Below, in pieces: positions 32,373 through 43,632 of a stretch of DNA of 64,000 nt (its first letter is position 1; each line of letters begins with the position of its first letter). The translations under genes were made by a program, and so were the position numbers. Source of the DNA: Gnetum montanum (taxonomy: Eukaryota > Streptophyta > Gnetopsida > Gnetales > Gnetaceae); the NCBI GenBank assembly GCA_015680685.1, contig MNCI01007565.1, positions 343,908-407,907 of the forward strand. The letters are read 5' to 3'. The notes under the pieces are model-generated. The model did not search any database and was not told the DNA's origin. It saw only the letters and a program-made list of their open reading frames with translations.

Positions 32373-33801
32373 CTCTCCCATGACTGAGTTGAAAGGGGGA
32401 GATTCGAAATAATGAGCAAGGTTGTCTTTTCTCAGAGGTATTATGTGCACTGGCTATTATAAGTTCATGAAAGGGTTTGGTTTGTTGCACATTGACCAAT
32501 AGTCTCTTATCAGGACTCTCAGGTTTGTATATGGTCATGGCCCTTGAAGGAAAGGTTGTATGAATGATGTAAGGCCCTTCCCACAATGTTTGAAATTTTG
32601 TGCATTGTGGCACATGTGTGGGGTTCTAGTAGAGGACTTTATCTCCTAGTTGGTACTTAACGTTTTGAATTTTTAAGTCATGACGTTGTTTGTTATGTGC
32701 CTTGTGCAACTCATTTAAGGACAAGGCAACCAATTGATTTTCATCTAGCATGTTTAGAGTTGCCAACTTTTGTTTTTGTGCTAGATCAAGGTCGAGGTGG
32801 AGGTCACAAGCCATGGATAGTGTATGGAGATCGGTTTGAATTGGAAGCTTTGGAAGTTTTCTGTATACTAACTCATAGGGAGAGTAGCCTATAGGGAGTT
32901 TCCAAGTGGAGGTTTATGCCCAAAGAGCATCATTCAGTTTAGTGCTCCAATCTTGCCTATGCTTGCTAATTATCCTTGTTAATATTTTAGTGATCTTGGC
33001 TTGGCCATTAGCTTGGGGGTGATAAGGTGTAGTCAATTTATGTTCAACCCCTAAGTGTTGCATTAACTTTCGAAAGGTTGCACCTATGAAGTGTGTTCCA
33101 TTATCCGAAATAAGTGCACATGGCACACCAAACCTATTTACAACTTGTTGTTGCACAAATCGTGCAGCTGTAGATGATGTGCAGTCTATAACAGTAGTTG
33201 CTTCAGCCCATTTCATTAGATAGTCCATGACAACAATGATGTAAGCTTTTCCATTGGACATTGGTGTAATGGGCCCCATAAAGTCTATTCCCTAAATGTC
33301 GAAGGGTTCTAAAGGTTGAATCCATTGTTGTGGACCCTCCATTCTAGCAGTCATTCCCCCATCATGTTGACAACACTTGCAAGATTGGACAAATTTATGG
33401 GCATCTCGAAATAATGTTGGCCAGTAGTATCCTGCAAGTAGGATCTTAATAGCCATTCGTCTCCCTACATAGTGATCCCCAAAAGGGCCCTCATGAGCAT
33501 CTTGGAGAACTCTTAGTTGGTCCACCTCAGGCACACACCATCAAACCAAGCCATCAGAACATACTTTGTAAAGTTGTCCATTGATCTTCATGAAGTACTT
33601 GGCTTTGTGAAGAAATTGTTGTTTCTTCCCAAAGTCCAGCTCCTATGGTGTTTGTTGGGTAAGGATATAGGTGAGAATACTACTATACCAATTCGTCTCC
33701 ATGGGTTGGTTATTTACTACACTGGAAAAGAGGGCTTCATCAAGACAATGATTGGACATTACATATTTATCCTCCTTGCTATCCTAGTGCAATCGAGATA
33801 A
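32356..33801 (-). pseudogene. Integrase of A5
   Basis: The HHCC zinc finger is at 33292-33534 (DAHEGPFGDHYVGRR, then CKCCQHDGG). The catalytic core at 32914-33279 has Asp in VVMDYLMKW and in ISDNGTHF. The third catalytic residue is Lys instead of Glu (NGQAKITK, codon 32995-32997); A1 has Glu here. The C-terminal part at 32356-32814 (GDKVLY, stop, NPTHVPQ; WEGPYIIHTTF) shows a TGG-to-TAG stop where A1 keeps Trp. No chromodomain follows. Confidence 0.88.
32373..32388 (-). other. Internal polypurine tract (A5)
   Basis: Minus-sense CTCAGTCATGGGAGAG, located within the last codons of the integrase reading frame (QLSHGRDGHLC). Confidence 0.6.
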
Positions 33802-34370
33802 ATGATCTGCAACTACGTTCTCGACACCCTTTCTATCGATCATCGTTAGATCGAACTCCTATAGGATTACCAGCCATCATATAATACAAGGGCTAACTGT
33901 TGGCTTGTTCATGAGAAACCTAATTGCACTATGATCCGTATGGATAAACACTTTGTAACCTAACACATAGTGCCTAAACTTATCCAGTGCAAAGACTACA
34001 GCCATTAATTCCTTTTCTGTAGTTGTGTAGTTAAGTTGTGCATCAGCGATACTCCTACTTGCACAGTGGATGTAGTAAGGACGTTTTTGATCATCTACTA
34101 TGTAAGTATAGATCGTAAGGCATAATTGGACGTGTCAGTTATTATATGGAATGGTCTAGACCAGTTAGGGGCTTGTAGGATGGGAGTTTCCACAAGATTT
34201 TGTTTCAGAGTTTAGAATGCTCTTTCACATTCCCTGGTCCATTCGAATGGTGCATCCTTCTTCATTAGTTCTACCAATGGTTTGGCAATCTTGGAGAAGT
34301 TCTCAATGAATCTCCTATAGTAGCCAATGTGTCCAAGGAATGACTGAATGTCTTTGACAGTTTTCGGTTG
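33802..34370 (-). pseudogene. RNase H region of A5
   Basis: It lies between RT and integrase. Conceptual minus-strand translation with stops gives the usual retrotransposon RNase H order: the KPFE-like segment near 34230, an ASDYAIGAVL-like position decayed near 34120, and MDHKPALK-like decayed sequence near 33900. The reading frame is broken several times. Confidence 0.6.
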
Positions 34371-35294
34371 TCAGGTGATTCCTTGGATAATCCTAACTTT
34401 ATTTGGGTCTACCTCTATTCCTGAATGTGAAATCTTATGCCCAAGCACTACGCCTTCTTGGACCATCAAATGGCTTTTCTGCCAATTGAGCTTTAAGTTG
34501 GTTTCTACGCATATTTTTAGCACTTGCTCTAATCGGTCCAAGGCTTGATCAAAGCTTGTTCCATAAGTGGAGAAGTCATCCATAAAGACTTCCACTCCAT
34601 TTCCTATCAACTATTGGAATATGCTTAGAACTAGGCATTGAAACGTGGTAGGAGCATTGCACAAGCCAAATGACATTTGTTTATATGCAAACATTCCCCA
34701 AGGACTGGTGAATGTTATCTTGGATTGATCTTCTGGTGCTATCTGTATTTGGTTGTATTCACTATAGCCATCCAGAAAACTATAATAGTGATGCCCTGCT
34801 ATGGTGTCTAAGACTTGGTCAACAAATGGTAATGGAAAGCGATCCTTAAACGTTGCCAAGTACAATAGCCTAAAATCTATACACATCCTCCATTTGCCTT
34901 CCTTTTTAGGCATGATCACCAGAGGGCTAACCCATTTGCTATCAGCAATGGGATATATGAACCTAGCATTAAGAAGTTGTTTTATTTCTTCGTTTACTAT
35001 TTGCTTCAATTTTGGGTTCAATCGCCTCTACGGTTGTTTTCGAGGTTTCATGAAGGGGTCCGTGTAAATTCTATGCTGGCATATCCTAGGATCTATTCTA
35101 GTTAACTTGGGGTATGACCAGGAAAAGGATTTTGACCACTTGTTTATCACTTTCAACAGTTTTTCTTTTTGTTTGGGAACAAGTCTTGCATTGATGATCA
35201 CCAGTTTTCCATTTTTAAGGGTCATATACTCCAGAATGGTGGGCAATAGTTTCAAATCTAGGGGCTCTTGTTTAAATCTCTTAGGAATTTCCAA
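34371..35294 (-). pseudogene. Reverse transcriptase of A5
   Basis: Blocks in order: FKQEPLDLKLLPTILEYMTL (35028-35294), VSPLVIMPKKEGKWRMCIDF, FPLPFVDQVLDTIAGHHYYSF, SYNQ-type YNQIQIAPEDQSK, MSFGLCNAPTTFQ (34611-35021), then the active site VFMDDFSTYG (FMDD codons 34575-34586) and LNWQKSHLMVQEGVVLGHKI. The FMDD form and tRNA-Asp primer fit non-chromovirus Athila-like Ty3/gypsy. A CAG-to-TAG stop at the 34611 boundary separates the two open pieces. Confidence 0.92.
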
Positions 35295-35399
35295 CTTTCC
35301 CTAGTTGATGTTTTCAAGGTTAAGGTTTGGAAGTTGGCAACGAACTTGGTCTAGTGTATCTATGCTATCAATGTAAGCACTAGTTATTCCCTCAGTTAG

Positions 35400-36000
35400 T
35401 TCCATGCATGTTAGTGAGTTGCTCTCTTGATCAGCCATCAACCACTGGGTGTCTTCTTGTCATGTGGCTACTGCATACAGGCACTTTTGTATATTAATGT
35501 CTTGTGCACATCGATTGCATGAAAGCAATGCTAAACTTTGCATAACCCATGATTTTTGCACGCAATGGCACCCTATGTCACTATATGCGATGCATGGAAT
35601 TTTCTTCTTCTTAATCTTTCCAAAAGTATTCTTCTTGGATATTTCCAGGGAAAGATCGTGGATTCCTAGGCGTGCATCTATAGTACTTAGCCATGCTCTT
35701 CCCATTATTATTGGGAAGTCCCCCTTACCGTTGACTTGTATCACTAGGAAATCAGCTGGATACGACCACCCACACATAGTGGTAACGATGTCCTCCACCA
35801 GTCCCAAGGGGACAGTGATGGACTGGTCAGCCAGCTCTAGTCGAATATTACTCTTCCTTAATGGAGGTAGGTTCTAGGCTTTGTACATTTCTTGTGATAT
35901 TAGGTTGACTCCGGAACCTGAGTCCAGAAGAGCTTTACATGGTTCATTCCTAGAGACTTGGAGATAGATTAGAGAGCTTCCAGGATTAGAGAATTTCCTG
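35400..36000 (-). pseudogene. Aspartic protease of A5
   Basis: Minus-strand translation gives KALLDSGSGVNLISQEMY with the catalytic Asp-Ser-Gly at 35917-35925, a stop, then VPLGLVEDIVTTMCGWSYPA, DFLVIQVNGKGDFPIIMGRA, WLSTIDARLGIHDLSLEISK (35460-35807). The DFLV...IIMGRAWL pattern is the conserved second half of retrotransposon proteases. Confidence 0.85.
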
Positions 36001-36633
36001 GGAAGGTGGTCCACCTTAATCTAGTCAGTAACGACATGTGTTAACATAAACTATGTGTGTTAAGCTCAATTTTTGGATTGAAGGAGGCCCTAAAGCCTTA
36101 TTTGATAGGGAGGTGTTCAGATGTTCAACTGCTTGTGATGGTGAGGGCTTGGCTAGAATGTTGGTTTTGAAGAAAGGTCTTTTCTTCATAAGGTCATCAG
36201 AACCAACTGCAGGTTGAGGATTCACAACCCTCGTGACATTGCGTTGCTGTGATTGAGTTGGGAGTTCCCTTTGCATTACTGGAGTGGGTGGTAATGGAGC
36301 TATTGGTGTGAGAGTTGCAAATAGGTTTGGATGATGGTATGTCTATGGGTTGTCTCTCCCAGGAGAAGGAGTCCTATAGTACTCTCGAGCTTGGTAGTGA
36401 CGTTGTGATGTCACGAGACCAACAAAGTCACGTGGAGAGATTGGCTATTGCACGTAGTAGCCATATGGATCCTATTGCTGGTAAGGGTATTTTTGCCTTG
36501 GTGGTGGCATCCCCCATGAATATGGGTATTGCCACTACTAGTGTTGCTCAATAGGTTGTGGCAGAGTTCCACTTAAATAATATGTTAAAGGTTGGTAGAA
36601 CTGCCTTGGGTTACCTTGGGGATAAGGTAACCG
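36001..36633 (-). pseudogene. Pro/Gln/Tyr-rich gag-protease spacer of A5
   Basis: Low-complexity translation with PYSWGMPPPRQKYPYQQQDP, YGYYVQ and a Pro-rich run (APLPPTPVMQRELPTQSQ, 36025-36276). The YGYYV block is shared with the A2 gag tail, showing where the deletions that produced A2 and A3 begin. Confidence 0.6.
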
Positions 36634-38586
36634 TCAGGGTCCTTGCCATTTGTTAAGTTGTGGGCTGAGTGCATACACCCCAAACTCTTGTAGATGTGAG
36701 ATTACTGGGCAACATCCTTTAGGATGGTCATATTGACATATCTCACATCCATCGTCATTGTCTGTATTAGAATCCACAACCTCTTCGGTGATGGCCATTT
36801 TACCCTTACCTTTGTTACGTGCATGGTCCATGTCCCTCTTTTTCTTTCTGTCACAGTCACTACCTCGCTCCTTAGACTCCTCTACAATTTTAAGAACGAT
36901 TTCAAATCTACTATCCAGGGAGTCCCACATTTGGTCTACCTTTGCTGACACTTCTATTGTTAATTTTTGGAGTAGCAAGATTTTCCTATTCACCATCTCT
37001 TCGAGTGGTGACTCTTCCTTCTCCTCACAGAATCTCACTCCCCTTTTTCGGAGGGAAGGATCTCGGTTGTACTCTTTCACACTTTCTCTCTTACGTAGCT
37101 TTCCTTCTTCCTTGGCTACTTGCTTTAGCAATCTATGGACCTGATGGGACCTAAGCTTTGATAATCTCCCTTGGGCATATGTTCCAAGGGTTCTCCTGGT
37201 TTCATGCCTAAGTCCATCTATGAGATGGCGTAGTTGATCCTGCTGTGCATAACCATGGCCCGGGCAACGATGTAACAGTGCATAATAATGGCCCATGGTA
37301 GCATCCAAGGGTTCGTGACTTCCTTGCTTCCATCCTTGGATTTGCTTTTGCAGGTTGGATACCTAGGAGTACGTTTGATACTTATCATTAAATAGTTCTA
37401 GCATTGTACTCCACCTTCGAATGGATTCCAGTTCTAAGGATTGTTACCAGATTTCTGCTTCTTTCACTAATGTCCGTGGAAACAACTTTAGTTTTTGTCA
37501 TTTGTTCTCGATATTCTTCAAGGCACATGCATCATGAAATGCTTGTAAGTGGTTCTGAGGATCAGCGTTGTATCCCCCCTCAAATCGTGGGATGTTATTC
37601 ATGTCTAACCTCTTGATCCTACTATCTTTTTGGTGCCTTGTGGGAATTCTTATGGCCTTTGTGATATCTAACATGCTTCTAGTCGCGAGTAGGGGTTCTT
37701 CGTGGTCATTTCGTTCATAGCGTCTATGATGTCTACGTGGTTCCCTACTCTCCCTTCTTCTATGCTGTGATTCTCTAGAGTGCCCTCGTCCTCGTTCTCG
37801 ACTCTCTCGTTGAGGCTTCTCACTCTATTTATCTTTATCCTCATGGTTAGGTTCCTTATGACTGTGTCCTGACACTAAAGGAGAGGGTGAATGTGATGAT
37901 GAAGGTGAAGAAGAAGGAGAACCATCACCATGACAATGTTTCCTACCTTCTTTTCAGTGGTCTTGGCCCCGATCATGATTACGATCAAAATGCCCATCCT
38001 TATCATGTGTTTGTGTTGCCTCGTTGAACACTTAGTGTTGGTGGGGATTAGAACCAGGGTTGTGAATCGTGGAGTGGAGGTTCTGATACACCACCTCTTG
38101 ACCATCATTAGGAGGGGGAACATCATTTGGTGGGGAACCTGTTAAAACTAGTTCACCATCTCCAATTTCGCTTAAAACATGCGGGATGTTATGGGGCCAT
38201 TTGCCCTTCAAAGATGTATGATATCTCTCCTGTTGTAAGTTCCTTTGATGTTGCACTTTTGTGGGATGGTAGTCCCTTGTGTCATGATCGCATGCAACAT
38301 ACTCTACGTATAACTATGACGTGCTTATTCGTGCGAGAGCACGAAGGAGCATGTTAGGGACTGCTTGGTCTGGAGGCAACACGATGTTACCCTCCAAGTC
38401 TCTCCAACGCAGTTTTTCATCTTGATAAAGAATAAAGGTAAAGTCGGGTATATACTCATTGTGATGAGTATATACTACCTGAAATTGTTGAGGAACTGGC
38501 GGATCTTGGTGATGTGTGTTGTGCCATCGACTATCTCTTGTGTTGGTCCTAGGCGGTGAAGTGCTTTTGTGCGAGGAAGAAGACAT
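36634..38586 (-). pseudogene. gag of A5
   Basis: The start is taken at the ATG 38584-38586 (MSSSSHKST), in line with gag starts in A2 and A3. The capsid domain is seen at about 37308-37680 (RLDMNNIPRFEGGYNADP, NHLQAFHDACA, KLFPRTLVKEAEIW). 36634-37308 is open and reads HEPLDATMGHYYALLHRCPG, KERGSDCDRKKKRDMDHA and a zinc knuckle C-x2-C-x3-H-x3-C (CEICQYDHPKGC). An Arg/Glu-rich linker lies at 37700-37880. Frameshifts and stops split it. Confidence 0.85.
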
Positions 38587-38714
38587 TTTTGTCTTATTTG
38601 GTGTGCTATTTACCGTTGTCTTATTTTTTCTTTTGATCAATCCTAAGGGTTTGTTCTAGCGTCCCAACGATATGGATGATTTCCTATGTTCTACGTAGCA
38701 CACAAACAACTAAG

Positions 38715-38732
38715 TCCCCAGCAATGGTGCCA
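38715..38732 (-). other. Primer binding site, tRNA-Asp (A5)
   Basis: Minus-sense TGGCACCATTGCTGGGGA, three differences from the tRNA-Asp complement. Confidence 0.85.
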
Positions 38733-38733
38733 A

Positions 38734-38890
38734 TGATGAGTGGCAAGGTACCCCTACACTCAACCATACAAATACGAGCATTTCATGCACGATCCGGTCA
38801 AACTCCAAGGACTAAGTGCTTACGCGCATTAATGGAAAGCTACCTCTTATTTATAGACATTGCAGCGGGCCGTGATATCGCGGCTCATTA
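38734..38890 (-). mobile_element. 5' LTR of A5, internally deleted
   Basis: Only 157 bp: the outer U3 with one GATATC unit and TATA box (TCTATAAATAAGAGG in minus sense) is joined to the last ~85 bp of U5. Compared with 29939-30716 about 620 bp spanning R and most of U5 are gone, with the junction at AATGGAAAGCTACC where the two sides share GGAA-like bases. Confidence 0.9.
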
Positions 38891-38895
38891 ATAAC

Positions 38896-39172
38896 TTAGG
38901 GTGAAATTCTCCATGTGTAAAAATCCTGCTTATTATTAATGATTATATTGGTAAAACAATAAATATATATATACAAGGTTTAAATTAAAATATGTAAAGA
39001 ATGAAAAAGTGTATAAATAATAAAAGATATGAAGAATAAGAGAACATACGAAGAAATTAAAAAGACAAAATAAGAAGATATGAAAGAACGAAAAATTGAA
39101 TAAGAATTAAAGAAATTGAAAAATAAGAAATGAAAAATGGAATGTATTCCCAAGGCCTAGTTAAAATATGGC
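38896..39172 (-). other. Non-coding linker of A4, second part
   Basis: A-rich sequence with GAA/AAG runs, the same end of the linker that in A2 (14040-14170) and A3 (21500-21600) precedes the internal polypurine tract. No gene. Confidence 0.6.
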
Positions 39173-39173
39173 A

Positions 39174-39189
39174 GTCCCCAATGACTAAG
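39174..39189 (-). other. Internal polypurine tract (A4)
   Basis: Minus-sense CTTAGTCATTGGGGAC, decayed by one T within the G run. Confidence 0.5.
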
Positions 39190-41379
39190 ATTAAAGGGGG
39201 ATATATAGAAGATTGAGGATTGCTTATCTTTGATGAATGTTATAGTAGGATTTGTAGGTTGCTAAAAAGTTCAAAATGGTGTGACTTGTTGAATGTTGAT
39301 TAAAATAAGCTTTTCTTGGACTATTTGGATGAAAGATATGCATGACATCATTGTGATAAGTAGCATGGATAATATAAGATTCTTCTCATAATGTTTGAAA
39401 TTTATTACACTGGGTAACATGGTTAGAATTGTAATATAGGACTTTATCACCTTGCTTGATAGTAACTTCTCTAATCTTGGTATCATGTCTATGCTTAGTA
39501 TATGTCTTATAGATCTTATTAAACATTAGAGCTACTAGAAAATTTTCATCCAATAAGTTTCAATTCATTAAACATTCTTTCTAGGTGAAATCAAAGTCTA
39601 AATCTAAAGAAAATGTGATGCTAGGGTACGAATCATAGATTGAGTTGATAGAGTAGGTAGTTTGCCATATACTAATTCATATGGTAAGTACGCTATAAGT
39701 AGTTTCCAAGTTTATCAATAGGCCCAAAGAGCATCATTCAATTTTGTACTCTAGTCTTTTGTATATTGACTAATTATTCTAGTTAAAATTCATGTTTAAT
39801 CATGTTCTTATAAATCATGTTATGAAGAAGAAAGTAAGTGTGAGCAAATTTTGACTTACAAAATATGACAATAAGATATGAGAGCCTATGAATACCAACT
39901 AGAAGTGATGAAAACCATTTAGAATAATGAAGATGGTAACCACAAAGTAAATACATGAGATCATAAGTAAACACAACATTAGTGTGATGCTTACAAAATC
40001 ATGAATAATGGAGTAGTAACAATGGATTATGAAGCATAGATGTGCATGAAACCTTAAGTAAATATGGAGTTATAATGATGTTGAAGGAGTCATCGAGTAT
40101 CCTTCGCTAGAGAAGTGAAGAATAAGAATTGAAGAAGAATTAATGGATTAATAAGAAGAGCATTAGAGAAGAAAATACACTATGGAATACATAAATACAG
40201 AAGTTAAAGCAATTAGTAACTCAAAGATATGAAGTAGATGTTATGAAGCACAGAGTTCATAATGAACATCTTAGCATCATAATAAAAAGATATGAGAAGT
40301 GACTTGAAGTTGAGAAGCACTCAAGTACCATAACCAAAGATTTAAGAAGTGACTCAATGTTAAGAAGCAAGCATTGTAGGAGACACATGCAATCCCTATA
40401 GTATAGGATCTAGTTTTCTAAAGAGTAAGAGAAGGACTAAGTTGTGCCATACATACCCTAGTCCAATTTCTTAAATAAAATGAGTAGATAATTTAGAAAG
40501 TTACAATGGTAAAAGAGGAAAAAGGCTGATAAGGAAGTTCTTCATAAAGTCTAGTGATTCAAGAGAGTGACTCATAAATATGTGATAAGCTAAGTTTGTA
40601 TGAACTAGCAAAGTGCAATGCAAGTTCGAAGAAGAAGGTAGTAAATTCTAAATAATACGATTAAGAAGAATGATAAAAATTTCTTATGGATTAGATCCTT
40701 GGGTAATTAGAGTTTTCCATGAGACGTAAAAGAAAATTTAACAATTGATCCCAAGGTGTTGCATAAGTTTCTTAAACGTAGCTCCTATGAAGTGCATTTC
40801 ATTATTTAAGATTAGTATCCTTGGTACTCCAAATCTATTTTTCACATGTTATCAAAAGAATTTGGCTAGTATTTTTGATGTGTAATCCTTAACTATAGCA
40901 ACTTTTACCCTTTGTGTACAATAATCAACAATGACTATTAAATATGCTTTTCCATTTGACATTGAAGTAATGGATCCCATAAAATAAAATCCTCATATGT
41001 CAAATGGTGCCAATAGTTGTATCCATTGTTATGAACCTTTATGTCTAGCTATTATTCCTCAATTATGCTGACATTATTCATAAGACTGAATGAATTGATG
41101 TATGTCTTGAAATATGGTAGGCTAAAAATATTTATTCATGAGCATTTTGATGGATGTTTGACATCTTGCATAATGGTCTCCACATGGTCCTTCTTGTGCA
41201 TCTAGAGAAATTATTTGTTAATATTCCTTTGGTGCATAGCATCTAATGAGTTCATCAACACAAATTTTATAGAGATTACTCTTGATTTCAATGAAGTACT
41301 TTACTTGATGAACAAATCACTTCTTCTTCTTCTTATCCCATTTAGTAGAGATTTCTTGAGTGGTTAAATAGGTCAATTA
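39190..41379 (-). pseudogene. Integrase of A4 (split)
   Basis: 39190-39792 aligns with the C-terminal integrase part of A5 (GGACTTTATCACC-like and ATACTAATTCATATGG segments correspond to 32630-32880). 40744-41379 aligns with the catalytic core and zinc-finger region of A5 33040-33660. It is heavily mutated, with no long open frame. Roughly 70 bp of the core are missing at the X1 insertion site. Confidence 0.7.
39793..40743. mobile_element. X1: unassigned 951-bp insertion, possible solo LTR
   Basis: It interrupts the A4 integrase, with no counterpart in A5. It begins TGTTTAATC and ends AATTTAACA, and the flanks ATTCA (39788-39792) and ATTGA (40744-40748) agree at four of five bases. AT-rich, with repeated GAAG-containing phrases; no open frame. 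A solo LTR of a family not otherwise present fits, but the accompanying host deletion makes this uncertain. Confidence 0.4.
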
Positions 41380-42482
41380 TGTTGACCTTTTGGTATGTCA
41401 AACCTTAAGGAAAATGAAGAAAATAGAATGTTTGTGGTGGATGATGATTTTGTAGGATATGAACAAGAACTTCACAATGAGACTTGAGAACTCAAGAAAA
41501 TGAGATCTACAACAAGATGTTAACATGAAGACTACATGGGCAAGATGAGAGCATGGACAAGCATGGACAAAAAGAAAGGCTACAAATCAAATGAAGATTC
41601 TTCAAGGACTAGCAAGAAGAAAAATTAATAAGAGAAAGCCTCAGAAGATATAGATTAAAAGTTGAGGAGATGTTTCTTAAAAACAGTGGACATCTACATC
41701 CATTAGTAGATGTCTCCTTGTAGACATCCCATTGTAGATGTTCCATTTTCCAGTGAGATGTCTCTCTTTAATTAAGGCCAATCTTAGGTAGAAATCTGAA
41801 CTTCAAAGGAGATGTCTACACTAGCTATTTGGTAGTCATTGCATGGATTTTGAGGAGTTTTCAAAAACTTCGAGGCTATGGGAAGATACCGAAATCTTGG
41901 AAATTGTGTAAGCACTATTCACATTCAAGCTCCTAATTGTCTTTCCAATGTTATTCTATTCTTGCTCTTCATTGTAACATCATTTACTTTGTTGTAAGCT
42001 ATACTAAGCTTTAAGTACAAGGACTTGTAAATTTAGTTACATTCTTTCCTTATGTCTTTCTCTTTTTCTTGTAGCCCTACTAGGTTGATGTGCTTCTTGA
42101 GAGAAGGCATCCACATTGAGCTTGCTAAAACCTCGTAGGGTTGAGTGGTTTTGTAGCATCAGAACACTCTGGAGTGGAGCTTAATTTTGTAAAGGTTATG
42201 GGATCCTTGGAACCACATTATGAAATTATTAGAACTTTGTAGAATTGAGTAGTTTCATAGTGACAAAACACTCTAGAGGGGTGCTCAAAGCTTGTACAAG
42301 GTATGGTGTCCTTCAAATCACATTTTATTAAGAAATAAAGTCCAGAGGTATGCATGAATTCTACCATCAAAGTGTGGAAGTACCCAAGTTGGGGAACCAC
42401 GTAAAATTTGGTGTGTTTTTGTGGTAAATGAAATTTTAATTAGGGAGCTTATTCAACCCCCCTTCTAAGTTCTTGATCCACA
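41380..42482 (+). mobile_element. 5' LTR of C1
   Basis: 1103 bp, matching the right LTR along its length with scattered substitutions and short indels. Confidence 0.9.
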
Positions 42483-42484
42483 AG

Positions 42485-42496
42485 TGGTATTAGAGC
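42485..42496 (+). other. Primer binding site, initiator tRNA-Met (C1)
   Basis: TGGTATTAGAGC, one difference from the standard copia site TGGTATCAGAGC, two bases after the LTR. Confidence 0.85.
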
Positions 42497-42900
42497 CTGG
42501 TACTCTCAAGTTTGTGCTTCAACTTTCAAAATTAAACTATGGACAAGACATCCTACACAAAGACATCGATGTTCAATAGGTTTGAGTTTGCTTATTGGAA
42601 GGCAAGGATGCAAGGCTTCTTTGAATTGATGAAATTTGAAGTATGGGAGTCATTCCTTGAAGGCTACATACCACCAGTCGACAATGCATCAAATTCCCTC
42701 AAGCCATGGAGCAAGTGGACACTTGAAGAAAGACAGAAGTTTATGTACAATTATAAAGCAAATTTTTTATATATTGTGCATTAAATAAGTTTGAATTTAA
42801 TAGAATAGCTAGATGTAGAATTGCTAAAGAAATTTGAAAAACCTTAGAAGCTACCTATGAGGGAACATCCATAGTTGATGAGACACCATATGCACAAGGC

Positions 42901-42999
42901 CGCGATATCGCGTACGCGATATCGCGACCGCCCCGATATCGCGTCTATCCCTGCAATATCGCGTACGTGATATCGCAGCCAGCCGCCATATCTATAAAT
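42901..42999 (+). promoter_or_regulatory. U3 array and TATA box of solo LTR A6
   Basis: Units GATATCGCGTACGC, GATATCGCGACCG..., GATATCGCGTCTA..., AATATCGCGTACGT and GATATCGCAG occur at spacings 14, 17, 20, 14, directly upstream of TATAAATA (42993-43000 region). This is the least decayed array: each unit centre is the 12-base palindrome CGCGATATCGCG or close to it. Confidence 0.82.
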
Positions 43000-43068
43000 A
43001 AGAGGCGCACTCCCCTTATTTCCCAATCCTGGCTAGTGTAGCGAAGCTCTGGCAGATTGATCACTCCA

Positions 43069-43632
43069 NNNNNNNNNNNNNNNNNNNNNNNNNNNNNNNN
43101 NNNNNNNNNNNNNNNNNNNNNNNNNNNNNNNNNNNNNNNNNNNNNNNNNNNNNNNNNNNNNNNNNNNNNNNNNNNNNNNNNNNNNNNNNNNNNNNNNNNN
43201 NNNNNNNNNNNNNNNNNNNNNNNNNNNNNNNNNNNNNNNNNNNNNNNNNNNNNNNNNNNNNNNNNNNNNNNNNNNNNNNNNNNNNNNNNNNNNNNNNNNN
43301 NNNNNNNNNNNNNNNNNNNNNNNNNNNNNNNNNNNNNNNNNNNNNNNNNNNNNNNNNNNNNNNNNNNNNNNNNNNNNNNNNNNNNNNNNNNNNNNNNNNN
43401 NNNNNNNNNNNNNNNNNNNNNNNNNNNNNNNNNNNNNNNNNNNNNNNNNNNNNNNNNNNNNNNNNNNNNNNNNNNNNNNNNNNNNNNNNNNNNNNNNNNN
43501 NNNNNNNNNNNNNNNNNNNNNNNNNNNNNNNNNNNNNNNNNNNNNNNNNNNNNNNNNNNNNNNNNNNNNNNNNNNNNNNNNNNNNNNNNNNNNNNNNNNN
43601 NNNNNNNNNNNNNNNNNNNNNNNNNNNNNNNN
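43069..43632. other. Assembly gap within solo LTR A6
   Basis: A run of N covering the middle of the LTR. Long reading frames drawn through it are artefacts. Confidence 0.99.

Larger units (their letters stand above)
29939..38890 (-). mobile_element. A5: family-A element with full gag-pol order
   Basis: A 9.0-kb minus-strand element with perfect TSD ATAAC (29934-29938 and 38891-38895). In order: 5' LTR 38734-38890 (largely deleted), PBS 38715-38732, gag, spacer, protease, RT, RNase H, integrase, internal polypurine tract, linker, an unrelated stretch in place of the accessory ORF, terminal polypurine tract 30717-30732 and 3' LTR 29939-30716. It is the best reference for family-A pol, but stops and substitutions show it is inactive. 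Confidence 0.93.

Noticed and set aside
36315-37154. Plus-strand frames of 70-128 residues over A5 gag
   Set aside because: They are antisense shadows of the gag coding frame.
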